A stretch of DNA of 64,000 nucleotides from Paenibacillus sp. L3-i20. GTDB lineage: Bacteria > Bacillota > Bacilli > Paenibacillales > Paenibacillaceae. The position numbers were made by a program, and so were the translations under genes. The stretch spans positions 2,407,636 through 2,471,635 of the forward strand of contig NZ_BQME02000001.1 of the NCBI RefSeq assembly GCF_022180385.2. Reading direction: 5' to 3'. Each line of letters begins with the position of its first letter. Position 1 is the first letter of the stretch. Below are positions 43,603 through 52,400 of this stretch, piece after piece. The notes beneath the pieces are model-generated. The model saw only the letters and a list, made by a program, of their open reading frames with translations, was not told the origin of the DNA and did not search any database.

Positions 43603-45229
43603 CAAATATAAACAGCTTGTAACGCAGCGGATGAAGGTTTCTTTCGACGAATGGACGAATAAAGCTTATGTAGAGGAACGGGAAATCTATCGGTTTCTGC
43701 ATAATCTCAAAGGTACAGCAGGGACGATTGGTTTGATTGAAATTGAACAAGAAGCAGAGCATAAGCTTCATTTATTTTCGGATGTTAGTACTCGTCCATT
43801 TACGTTTCCTGATTGGTATGAGTTATTGAAGTCTCTGTTTGTATATATTTCCGATCAAGAAGCGGTTAATGTCTCTGCCCGAAGCAGTGAAGTTTCCGCA
43901 GAATCAATTGGCTCAAGCGATCCATTTGGAAAACGGATATTAATTATTGATGATGATGTTGATTTAGCTGCTTACTTAAAAGGGATTTTGGAGGAACGTG
44001 GTTATCCGGTACATATAGCCCTCACTGCTGAGCGTGGATTAAAACTATTTTACGACTGGAAACCAGATATGATATTGCTTGATATTCTTCTTCCAGATAA
44101 AAATGGTTTAGTCGTGCTTAAACAAATTGTTGAGAAGTCTCATCAAGAGCATTCGCCAATTATTGTGATGAGCACCAAAGATACGATAGAGCAGCGGATT
44201 CATGTTTATCGCACTGGTGCAATGGACTTTTTTCCTAAGCCAATCAATCAAGAGCTGTTTCTCGCCTTAATCGAAAATCGGTTTCAAACTAAACAACAAT
44301 GGGAACGCTCGATCATTATAGATGAGCTGACAGGAGCATATAATCGAAAACACTTTAACCGTATGATGAAGGAGCTAATCGCTTCCTACCAGCGTACAGG
44401 CCAGCGGTTTACTATTATATTAATGGATCTTGATCATTTTAAAGGGGTCAATGATGCATATGGTCATGTTATGGGTGATGAGGTTTTAAGAGTATTCGCC
44501 AAAACGGTCATGGAAACGAAAAGAGAAGGGGATATTTTATGCCGTTATGGAGGCGAAGAGTTTGCATTGCTCCTTCCGAATACAGGCAAAGAACAAATAA
44601 CCGATTTCGTTCAGCGGATTAGGGCACGATTTTCATCACATGTTTTTGTATCAGGGGACACAACATTTAATGTTACATTTACGGCAGGTGTAACGGATAT
44701 TGATAACAAAAATGCACATCCTGAGCAATTGGTTGAAGAAGCCGATCAAGCACTTTATTGGGGTAAAGAATCTGGCCGCAACATGACAGTGTTGTATACT
44801 CCGAACATGAATAGCGAAGGAAAAGCACAAATACTAAACATCATCATTGTGGACGATGATCCATTAATTCGTGAACTAGTGGTCTCTCAGCTACAACAGT
44901 GGATGCCAAACCGTAACTTGTTAGTATCTGTGAAGAGCTATGAGGATGGTGTTCAATTTCTGGAATCGGATTGGTATTTGGAGCAGCATAAATATATGAT
45001 TTTGCTTGATGGTGCGATGCCGACGATGGATGGGGTAGAGGTGCTTACGAAACTTCGTAATGACTACCCAGAACGTAATATTGTAGTAGCTATGCTGACG
45101 GCTAGAACGAATCAAACAGACATTATTTATGCGCTTCAGCATGGAGCAGATGACTATATTATTAAACCTTTTCAAATACCGGAGTTATTGTCACGAGTGG
45201 AGCGTTTAGTGCAGAAGCTTTATAAATAA
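43592..45229 (+). CDS. HPt-REC-GGDEF-REC phosphorelay diguanylate cyclase
   Basis: A 545-residue protein with a TTG start behind AGGAG and overlapping the kinase gene. Order: HPt domain with H37 in FLHNLKGTAG (residues 1-80); receiver 1 (about 115-235) with acceptor in MILLDILLPDKNG; a GGDEF domain (about 245-405) with RYGGEEF, the active-site motif, and MDLDHFKGVND; receiver 2 (about 415-540) with MILLDGAMPTMDG. It would take phosphate from the kinase and make cyclic di-GMP from GTP. No EAL domain is present. An RxxD inhibitory site is not obvious. Next is a single receiver protein. Confidence 0.92.
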   Translation: MINNKYKQLVTQRMKVSFDEWTNKAYVEEREIYRFLHNLKGTAGTIGLIEIEQEAEHKLHLFSDVSTRPFTFPDWYELLKSLFVYISDQEAVNVSARSSEVSAESIGSSDPFGKRILIIDDDVDLAAYLKGILEERGYPVHIALTAERGLKLFYDWKPDMILLDILLPDKNGLVVLKQIVEKSHQEHSPIIVMSTKDTIEQRIHVYRTGAMDFFPKPINQELFLALIENRFQTKQQWERSIIIDELTGAYNRKHFNRMMKELIASYQRTGQRFTIILMDLDHFKGVNDAYGHVMGDEVLRVFAKTVMETKREGDILCRYGGEEFALLLPNTGKEQITDFVQRIRARFSSHVFVSGDTTFNVTFTAGVTDIDNKNAHPEQLVEEADQALYWGKESGRNMTVLYTPNMNSEGKAQILNIIIVDDDPLIRELVVSQLQQWMPNRNLLVSVKSYEDGVQFLESDWYLEQHKYMILLDGAMPTMDGVEVLTKLRNDYPERNIVVAMLTARTNQTDIIYALQHGADDYIIKPFQIPELLSRVERLVQKLYK

Positions 45230-45252
45230 AGGGACTTATTGGTGGAGGATTT

Positions 45253-45624
45253 ATGAAAAAAGTATTGATTGTTGATGACGACGACATTTTAAGAATGTTG
45301 ATCGCAGATACATTGGAAGATTTAGATGTGGAAATTGAAGTTGCAGAAGATGGACGAGTTGCGCTCGAGAAGCTTAGCAACACTAATTATGACTTAATGC
45401 TGCTTGATTACATGATGCCTGAGCTTACAGGGTTGGAAGTGTTGCAAAGATTGTCTGAAGAGCAGAAAGCTCATATGCCGATCGTAATGTTAACAGCGAA
45501 AGCTCAGGAGTCAGATCGGAAGGGTGCGATGGAAGCGGGAGCGCACAGCTTTATCCCGAAACCATTTAGTCCAATGCAGCTATTGCAGATAGTAGAGGAA
45601 CTATTGGAGAATGAAGCTGTTTGA
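45253..45624 (+). CDS. Single-domain response regulator (CheY-like)
   Basis: A 123-residue receiver without output domain: acidic pocket D8-D11, phosphoacceptor D52 in LLDYMMPE, Thr in MLTAKA and Lys in PKPFS. GGTGGAGG lies before the ATG. It lies 23 bases after the GGDEF protein and completes the phosphorelay, probably as a phosphate sink or a switch acting on a partner protein. The arrangement of kinase, HPt-REC-GGDEF-REC and lone receiver recurs in Paenibacillaceae, as far as I recall. Confidence 0.9.
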   Translation: MKKVLIVDDDDILRMLIADTLEDLDVEIEVAEDGRVALEKLSNTNYDLMLLDYMMPELTGLEVLQRLSEEQKAHMPIVMLTAKAQESDRKGAMEAGAHSFIPKPFSPMQLLQIVEELLENEAV

Positions 45625-45667
45625 TCAGACATATCAGTCTTTGATTATGATAGAAGGATAAAGCAAA

Positions 45668-45716
45668 GAGTGTTGTCCCATAAGCAGAGTAATCTACTTT
45701 GGGACAGCCTCTTATT
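45668..45716 (+). terminator. Probable terminator
   Basis: GTTGTCCCA / TGGGACAGC stem with an AGAGT...ATCTACTT loop followed by CTTATTT. It separates the phosphorelay operon from the converging gene. Confidence 0.6.
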
Positions 45717-45729
45717 TGTGTACAAACGA

Positions 45730-46512
45730 TTATTTTAGTTTTGTTTTGCTCCAAAGACTTGCTGTGTAAGGAGCAGGAGCCCAATTGAATGCATATGCAG
45801 TGTGAGAAGTTACACATCTATAAAATGTACCAGCGTGGAATATAATTTGACCTGATTTGTAAGTGCCGTTAAGTTTCCATGAATCAGTCACATCTAGATT
45901 CAATTGAATGGAAGTTGAGAAGTTATATCCCTCAATGTTCACTTTGTTCCAAAGAGCAGGAGTTTGGTCAGGCGTCCAGTTAGCAACATGAGTTTGGTGT
46001 GCTTGAATGGCGCGGTAAAACTTACCTTTATGTTCAACAACATCATCAACTTTATAGGTATCCCATAATACCCATTTGCTAGCTGAAATTTCTGGACGTA
46101 ATGTGATGTTATTAATTGTTGCAGATTTAGCACCATTTAATGTGCTTTCAATTTTTAAATGTAACGTTTCACCGTTAGCAAGGTCTGTTTTATTCGTTCC
46201 TTTAAGTTTGTAGCGGTTACCTGTTTGCTTAGTAACAACAGCGCCTGCTACTGATTTGATTTGACCAGCAAAGTCAAATTCCAGTACCCAAGATTTAATT
46301 GTGTTTCCATTTGATGAATCTGTGTAGTTATTTTTGATTTGTAGATCGAATTGAGCTGTTTCATACTTTGTGCCAATTCCCCATGCTTTACCTTTTGCAG
46401 ATACTTGCAGCTTGTCCGTCGATTGTGCGCTTGCTGCTGGAACGAGTAAGACCGTTAGAAGAAGTGCAGAAGTAAGTAGTGCAGTTGTTGATTTGAACAA
46501 TTTGTTTAACAT
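45730..46512 (-). CDS. Secreted protein with carbohydrate-binding domains, no catalytic domain
   Basis: A 260-residue exported protein: the signal peptide ends near PAASA-QS (about residue 29). Residues 35-135 look like a CBM2/CBM3-type beta sandwich (IKSWVLEFDFAGQIKSVAG). Two CBM5/12 chitin-binding-like modules follow (about 145-193 and 210-258), each with the aromatic signature: WDTYKVDDVVEHKGKFYRAI...NWTPDQTPALW and YKSGQIIFHAGTFYRCV...NWAPAPYTASLW. No hydrolase or LPMO part is present. It would attach to chitin or cellulose and could help adhesion or act with separate enzymes. AGGAGG precedes the ATG. Given the nearby c-di-GMP operon, control by c-di-GMP is conceivable but not shown. Confidence 0.85.
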   Translation of the reverse strand: MLNKLFKSTTALLTSALLLTVLLVPAASAQSTDKLQVSAKGKAWGIGTKYETAQFDLQIKNNYTDSSNGNTIKSWVLEFDFAGQIKSVAGAVVTKQTGNRYKLKGTNKTDLANGETLHLKIESTLNGAKSATINNITLRPEISASKWVLWDTYKVDDVVEHKGKFYRAIQAHQTHVANWTPDQTPALWNKVNIEGYNFSTSIQLNLDVTDSWKLNGTYKSGQIIFHAGTFYRCVTSHTAYAFNWAPAPYTASLWSKTKLK

Positions 46513-46686
46513 GAAAAATGCCTCCTAAAATGTTTGAAATTTCAGGTGGGTTGCACTACTGACTCCATATAGCTTAAGTGCCCAGATAGTAGCTATACTT
46601 CAATGTCCCCTAAATATGGAAATGTCTTATTCATAGAGTATATGTCGGGTTTATAGATTAAGTCAATTGAAACTTAGGTCCATTTT
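46513..46686 (-). other. Leader region of the carbohydrate-binding gene
   Basis: On the minus strand TATAGCT (near 46597) can pair with AGCTATA (near 46570), and a conserved-looking ACTGACTCC/GGGTTGC context follows toward the start. It might be a structured leader; I could not match it to a known riboswitch. Confidence 0.3.
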
Positions 46687-46712
46687 ACTACTTATCTCTG
46701 TTCATAAGTAGT
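46687..46712. repeat. Inverted repeat upstream of the carbohydrate-binding gene
   Basis: Perfect 9-bp arms ACTACTTAT (46687-46695) and ATAAGTAGT (46704-46712) around 8 bases. It lies about 175 bases upstream of the gene start on the minus strand. An operator or the leftover of a terminator are both possible. Confidence 0.45.
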
Positions 46713-46971
46713 TCTAAAGTCATTCATGTGAAGGGATAACTTAATAATATTTACAGCAAAAATGGAGGTTCTATATTCAGAATAAGAGATAGTTAAGGAG
46801 AGCAGCTAAGATAGACGTAGAAAAATGAAGGTATTGTATGTGAGAGGTTCTATTAAACGCTTTCATTTCGATTTATGTTGAAATTCCAGTCAAACTTCTG
46901 TAGTTTTGGTCGCTTTACAGAAATTAGGAGCAAGTGTAATATTCAATTTATTGCGAGCGCTATTTTCATAA

Positions 46972-47232
46972 ATCGAATCTGTCAGCGTGGCAGAATCGAC
47001 GTACTTGTTAGCGCTGCATGCTACTATTGAAGCAGCTAGAGCAGGGGAGCATAGCCTTGGATTTGGCATAGTGGCGAATGAAGTGAAGAAGCTGGCAATC
47101 CAAGGTTGCTTCCGAGCAAATCGTATCGAGGGATACGATTTATCAATCAACGGATTCTCTAAAGCAAGTAAGCACATGAACATAAGGAACTGGTTAGCAA
47201 GTTTATATTGTAGGTTTACTGATATAGTTTAA
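46972..47232 (+). pseudogene. Fragment of a methyl-accepting chemotaxis protein
   Basis: The frame reads [39 protein letters not shown], clearly the hairpin tip of a chemoreceptor signalling domain (usual [19 protein letters not shown]). Both upstream (stop at 46969-46971) and downstream parts are absent; after KKLAIQ the frame is unrelated. Several conserved residues have drifted, so the decay is old. Confidence 0.75.
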
Positions 47233-48236
47233 AGCAGTGGAGTGATTCCAATACTTAACCCACTACTGGGTTGACCCATCCATACGTATAGCAGCATAAA
47301 TCCAAATAAAAAGACACAGAAAAGGATAAGTAGGAGTGCATGGCGAAGTACGGGGAACCAGTTTAAGCGAAGAATAAACGGTTTGTTCTTGCGCCCGCCA
47401 ATTAAAAAAATGATCAGAAGAGTGTGAACGATCATATGCCCGATAATTTCTGTAATACCAAACACCATAGTTGTAGTGAGGAATAGACCTGTTAGCATAA
47501 GTGCAGTGAAGCGATTCAATATACCTACAATAAATGCCCAAGCTAAGCCAACTTCGATAAAAGCACTTATGAGTACAAAGTCTTCCACGGAGAAGCCCAG
47601 CGATGCAATACCGTATTCGTGCATAAGAGAACATGCAAGCTTTGCAAGAGTAAGCTTCTCCATAGCTAGCCATGCGAGTGACAAGCCTGTAAACGTATAC
47701 AATACTGTTAATGAAGTTTTATGAAACCGTGTTGCAGAAACTAATAAATAATAAATGATTCCAAGATAGAACATATAATCAAGGGAGTGGAACAGTCCGT
47801 ATGTGATAGATGCGATAATAAACAGTGTTAATAGAGCGAAACCGCTTACAACTAAAGTTCTTTTGTGCAGTAGACCTAAGGTAGCAATGACAAGCAGTGC
47901 AGTTGTCCCCCAATCGTTGGGAATTAAATCGGGTGCTAAATAAGTTCCTGTGCCCAGCTGAAGCAGTAGTCCTATACCTAAGCCGATACGTAAAATAGGA
48001 AATTGGAAGGGTTCTAGCCTACTCATAAATCCTTCAATCTTCTGAACAAACGCGATTCGCTTAATTAGAGGGTCGCAGATCGATATCAGTAGAAGAATAG
48101 CTAATGTAAAGCCGAACCAGAATACAAAAGTTGGAGTAATGACATGTGTTAATGACTGAGGCGTCCACTCGGAATCGCGAACGAACCATTTAACATGCAA
48201 GTACGGCGCTATAATTGCCTGTTGTACTATATTCAT
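47229..48236 (-). CDS. Polytopic membrane protein (DoxX-like region)
   Basis: A 335-residue membrane protein with about nine or ten helices. A cytoplasmic or lumenal stretch, [19 protein letters not shown], lies near the start. Segments such as [44 protein letters not shown] and [17 protein letters not shown] recall DoxX or vitamin-K-dependent-carboxylase-like membrane folds, but I cannot assign it. Histidines of GHMIVH could bind metal. It is a single gene, divergent from the panD-NRPS operon; a shared role is possible but not indicated. The Shine-Dalgarno region reads AAGGAGG. Confidence 0.65.
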   Translation of the reverse strand: MNIVQQAIIAPYLHVKWFVRDSEWTPQSLTHVITPTFVFWFGFTLAILLLISICDPLIKRIAFVQKIEGFMSRLEPFQFPILRIGLGIGLLLQLGTGTYLAPDLIPNDWGTTALLVIATLGLLHKRTLVVSGFALLTLFIIASITYGLFHSLDYMFYLGIIYYLLVSATRFHKTSLTVLYTFTGLSLAWLAMEKLTLAKLACSLMHEYGIASLGFSVEDFVLISAFIEVGLAWAFIVGILNRFTALMLTGLFLTTTMVFGITEIIGHMIVHTLLIIFLIGGRKNKPFILRLNWFPVLRHALLLILFCVFLFGFMLLYVWMGQPSSGLSIGITPLL

Positions 48237-48414
48237 TATTTATCCTCCTTATAGTAGCGGTAATTTCGAATAACCGGAATTTTTCCGGCATGCTAAACAC
48301 AATATGAGAGGAAGAACGATTTGGAATAGACAAAGTAGATTAATTATGTTGTTTATATAAAGTTTATTAATAAATAAGTAAATGCCTATGATGTGAACGA
48401 AAACAGAAATAACA

Positions 48415-48433
48415 CCGACATTACGCATGTCGG
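48415..48433. promoter_or_regulatory. Palindrome in the divergent control region
   Basis: Perfect arms CCGACAT (48415-48421) and ATGTCGG (48427-48433) around TACGC. It lies about 180 bases upstream of the membrane gene and 600 upstream of panD. It looks like a repressor operator; the regulator is not in the window as far as I can tell. Confidence 0.45.
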
Positions 48434-48649
48434 CACACTTTCTAGTGAAATGCAGAATGATAATCGACCTCTTAATATAATGTTTGATCCCCCTTTGAAA
48501 TGACTATCGCAATAAAAAAATTAAATTTTCCCCCTTTTTGTAGGATAATCTCCCTTACTTTAAAGCGTTAATCCAACTAGTATATGAAGGAGACCCAATC
48601 ATTGATTACTATAAACTATAAGAGAAATGTGACATCAATCCCAATATTA

Positions 48650-48677
48650 TTGTTCTTTGATAACAGAATAGTATAAA
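48650..48677 (+). promoter_or_regulatory. Candidate promoter of the panD-NRPS operon
   Basis: TTGTTC (48650-48655), a 16-base spacer and TATAAA (48672-48677). It would give a leader of about 345 bases. Weak by sequence alone. Confidence 0.35.
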
Positions 48678-48684
48678 ATATTCC

Positions 48685-48960
48685 AATTTCAACTTCGTCT
48701 AAACTTAGGATTTACTGTTGCTTTCTCCCCTTGGCTCAAGACATCATTGTTTTCATCATGTCAGACTACTCATTCAACCCACCTATGATATTACTACATT
48801 CAAACTTCCAAACTTTCAGATCTCTCAACTCTCTCATTTTTGTATACTCAACTTTTCAACTATGGAACTTACTATACATCGATTTAAAAAAATGTCAAAT
48901 TATGTTCTTTCCTGTCAGCTGGATTCCAATTTCATGAAAAAAACAATTAAGAAGATAAGG
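48685..48960 (+). other. Long C-rich, G-poor leader of the NRPS operon
   Basis: Between 48721 and 48840 the plus strand has 37 C but only 8 G, with repeated CTCTC, CAAC and ATTC elements and no stable hairpin. The bias continues to about 48880. A short frame (48718-48966) crosses it but has low-complexity composition and no ribosome site. The composition resembles Rho-utilisation (rut) sites, which could control read-through into the 15-kb operon. This is inference. Confidence 0.4.
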
Positions 48961-49029
48961 GCGTGAAATTTCTTTACTTTTTTTATTTCGTCTATTAAAA
49001 AACCACTATTCCAAGAGGAGCGTGTCATT

Positions 49030-49413
49030 ATGTTCAGAGAAATCCACAAATCCAAAATCCATCGTGCAGTTGTTACCGAGGCAAATTTAAACTATGTAGG
49101 TAGTATTACAATTGATGAGGATATATTAGAGGCTTCTAATATATTGGAAAATGAAAAGGTGCAAGTTGTGAATATCAACAACGGTGCTAGACTCGAAACA
49201 TATGCAATAACGGGACCTAGAGGTTCCGGTGTAATTTGTTTGAATGGGGCGGCTGCAAGGCTTGTACAACCTGGGGATCGGGTAATAATTATCTCTTATG
49301 CAATGATGGAAGAGAAGGAAGCAAGAGGGTATAAACCTAATGTCGTCATTATGGACGACAACAATCGTATCGTAACAGATTCCTATCAAGAGCTGCACTC
49401 TACGACGCTTTAA
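49030..49413 (+). CDS. panD: Aspartate 1-decarboxylase
   Basis: A 127-residue, full-length PanD. It decarboxylates L-aspartate to beta-alanine in the cytoplasm using a pyruvoyl group made by self-cleavage. The cleavage site is G24-S25 in NYVGSITID; catalytic and substrate residues lie in [12 protein letters not shown] and the block [31 protein letters not shown] precedes the ATG. Normally panD sits with panB and panC; here it is alone, 29 bases before a giant NRPS gene, the first gene of that operon. It therefore likely supplies beta-alanine to the pathway, or to 4'-phosphopantetheine synthesis for the carrier domains. Confidence 0.96.
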   Translation: MFREIHKSKIHRAVVTEANLNYVGSITIDEDILEASNILENEKVQVVNINNGARLETYAITGPRGSGVICLNGAAARLVQPGDRVIIISYAMMEEKEARGYKPNVVIMDDNNRIVTDSYQELHSTTL

Positions 49414-49442
49414 CAAAAGAGACGGGAAGTAGGGGAGCTATT

Positions 49443-52400
49443 ATGAACCGAATCCGAAATCTATCGGGAGTACTGTCCGCACGTTTTGAAGGCGAAGCTG
49501 GAATTACGTTTTGTGAAGCGGGTAACGAACGATTTATGTCATATAGCGTGTTGCTGCAAAAGGCGCAAAAGGTGCTTGGCCAATTGCAATATAGAGGTGT
49601 GGGTACTGGGAATTTCGTCATATTACAGACCGAAGATAACGAACGGTTTATTGTGCTTTTCTGGGCTTGCGTATTAGGTGGAATTATTCCTATTCCACTG
49701 ACAGCTGGTCGTACTGATGAAGGCCGGAGGAAGCTGCTGCAGGTTAAGAGTCAACTTGGTGAGCCTTATTTACTCTGTGAGCCGGATATATTGGAATCGA
49801 TATTGACCTATTGCAAGAAGAATGGTGAGGATTCTGCTGCGGAACAGCTCGGGCAGAATATGTTGCCTATTCAAGAACTAATGGAGTGCGATGTTGACCC
49901 TAATTATCCGGGAATCATGTATGATGCCAATGAAGATGATGTTGCATTTATCCAGTTCACTTCAGGTTCTACAGGTGACCCTAAAGGTGTTGTGCTAACA
50001 CATGGAAATTTGCTCTCCAATATGCGGGCGATCATAGAAGGTGCACATTCGACTGAAGCGGATTCGTCCTTAAGCTGGCTGCCGCTTACACATGATATGG
50101 GCTTGATTGGCTTCCACCTGACACCTATTCTTGGAGGAATGAATCAGTGGCAGATGCCGACATCGATGTTTGTCCTTCATCCAATGAAGTGGATGGAAAT
50201 AACAAATCGAAATCGGATTACTTGTCTGTCTTCGCCGAATTTTGGATATGTACACTTTCTTCAGCACTTTAAGCCTGAGGGAGCTTTAAACTGGGATTTG
50301 TCTTGTGTACGCCTAATTTTCAACGGTGCTGAACCAATATCTGCGGTGCATTGTAGAGATTTTACGGGTCAAATGGAACGTTACGGGCTTCGTGAGCAAT
50401 GTATTTTTCCTGTTTATGGACTAGCCGAAGCAAGTTTGGCTGTGACATTCCCTCATGTGGAGGAGCGGCTCCACTCGCTGATTCTGAACAGAAAAGGTGT
50501 CGGGATCGGAAATTCAATACAAACGGCATCAGCCGGCGAATCCGATAGTATTGAAATCGTGGAGCTTGGATTTCCTGTAGCGGAATGCCAATTAAAGATT
50601 TGTAGTGAATCCGGAGTAGAAGTTGCCGATGGAATAGTTGGCATTGTGCATATAAGAGGCAGCAATGTTACGAGTGGTTATTTTAATCGTCCTGATATTA
50701 ATGAGGTCATCATATCACCGGAAGGTTGGTTGAATACGGGTGATCTCGGCTTCATGCAAGAGGGTCGGTTATATGTGACTGGGCGAATGAAGGATGTTAT
50801 TTTCGCTAATGGACAGAACGTGTATCCTCATGACCTTGAAGCTTTAATTAGTGAAATCAAAGGCGCTGAAATTGGTAAGACAGCAGTTTGTGCGGTACAA
50901 GATGAAACGACAAAGCAGGATGAAATTGCTGTATTTGTGCAGTACAGAGGTAAGCTCATTAACTTCTTATCTATCAAGGATAATATCCAGCGGCTGCTCA
51001 ATCGGAAGACAGGTCTTCAAGTGAGCCTTATTGTTCCTGTACGGCGCATTCCGAAGACGACGTCTGGCAAAATTCAACGGTATGCACTTGCGGAAAGTAT
51101 GCGAGAAGGAGAATTTGCCTCCATACTTTCGGAGTTAGAGCAACTTGTCGCTGCTTCTGTATCACAAGTTATGACTGAAAGTCTTGTACCTCCTGATACT
51201 GCCACCGAGCGTGTACTGCACTCAATCTGGCAAGATGTGCTCAAGAAGGAATCGATTGGAATTGATGATCACTTCCTAGAGCTTGGCGGCAATTCATTGC
51301 AAGCTGCATACGTGGCTGCTCGGCTCGAAGACTCATTAGGAGCAGATATCACACTGGGGGATTTATTTAGGCATACGACGATCCGAACGTTGGCAGCTTT
51401 TATTGATAAGTCAATAAGTGAGAATACCTCAATACCACTAAGAAGCCAGCGAATTGAGAAGTTGCCATCTATGGAAAACTACATGGCTTCCTCAGCTCAG
51501 AAGAGATTGTTTGTTTTAGAAGAAATGAATCCCGGGTTGCTAAGTTATCATCTCCCGCATTCCATTCACGTAGAGGGTGAACTCGATCAGGAGAAGTTTG
51601 AGCAAGCTTGGCGGAATCTAATTGAGCGCCACGATGCTCTAAGAACCTCATTTGTGATGACGGAGGATGGAGTCCGGCAAACGATAGCTGAGGAAGTTTC
51701 GTTGCCGATAGGCTACTTTGACGGAAGTCAGTGTTCAGAAGATAAATTGTTGGACAGACAGATCTCGTTTCTAAAACCATTCGACATTGAGAAAGCTCCA
51801 CTCTTCCGAGTGGAGCTGGTTTCATTGGGGCAGGATCGTCACCTTATATTGTTCGATATGCATCATCTCATTACGGACGGCACCTCTATGGGACTACTCA
51901 TAGGTGAATTTGTTGACCTATACGATGGCAAGAAACTTCCACCATTGCCGCTGCAATTCGTTGATATCGTCGGCTGGGAAGAAAGGACGAAACATTCGAA
52001 TCGTATGGAGCGACAACGTTCCTATTGGCTGGAGCAGTTCCAAGATGGTGCGCCGGTAGTGAACATACCTTCCGATTTCTCTAGACCACTTAATGCCAGC
52101 TATCGTGGAGAGATAGAACGATTTGAATTGGATAGAGACCTCACAGCGGAGCTTAAGGAACTCGCTTCACGCACTGGAGGCACTTTATATACGGTTTTAA
52201 TCGGAATCTATTACGCATTAGTGTCCAAATATACAGGTGCTCAGGATGTTGTAATTGGTACTGCAGCAGCACGTAGAACCCGTGCAGAGATGGGACAAAT
52301 TGTCGGACTGTTCGTGAACATGGTTCCCCTCAGGCTACAGGGAAATAACGAGATGCCTTTGTCCGAGTGGATGAGCCAAGTCAGTGCTAAAGTGCTGGAT

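Noticed and set aside
46513-46640. Possible c-di-GMP or other riboswitch before the carbohydrate-binding gene
   Set aside because: The conserved aptamer elements of c-di-GMP-I or -II could not be matched; only generic stems are present.
48718-48966. Short plus-strand frames in the leader of the NRPS operon
   Set aside because: Low-complexity composition, overlapping frames equally open, and no ribosome site; treated as leader RNA.
48600-49029. T-box leader in front of panD
   Set aside because: The conserved T-box bulge and specifier-loop sequence were not found, and there is no terminator before panD.
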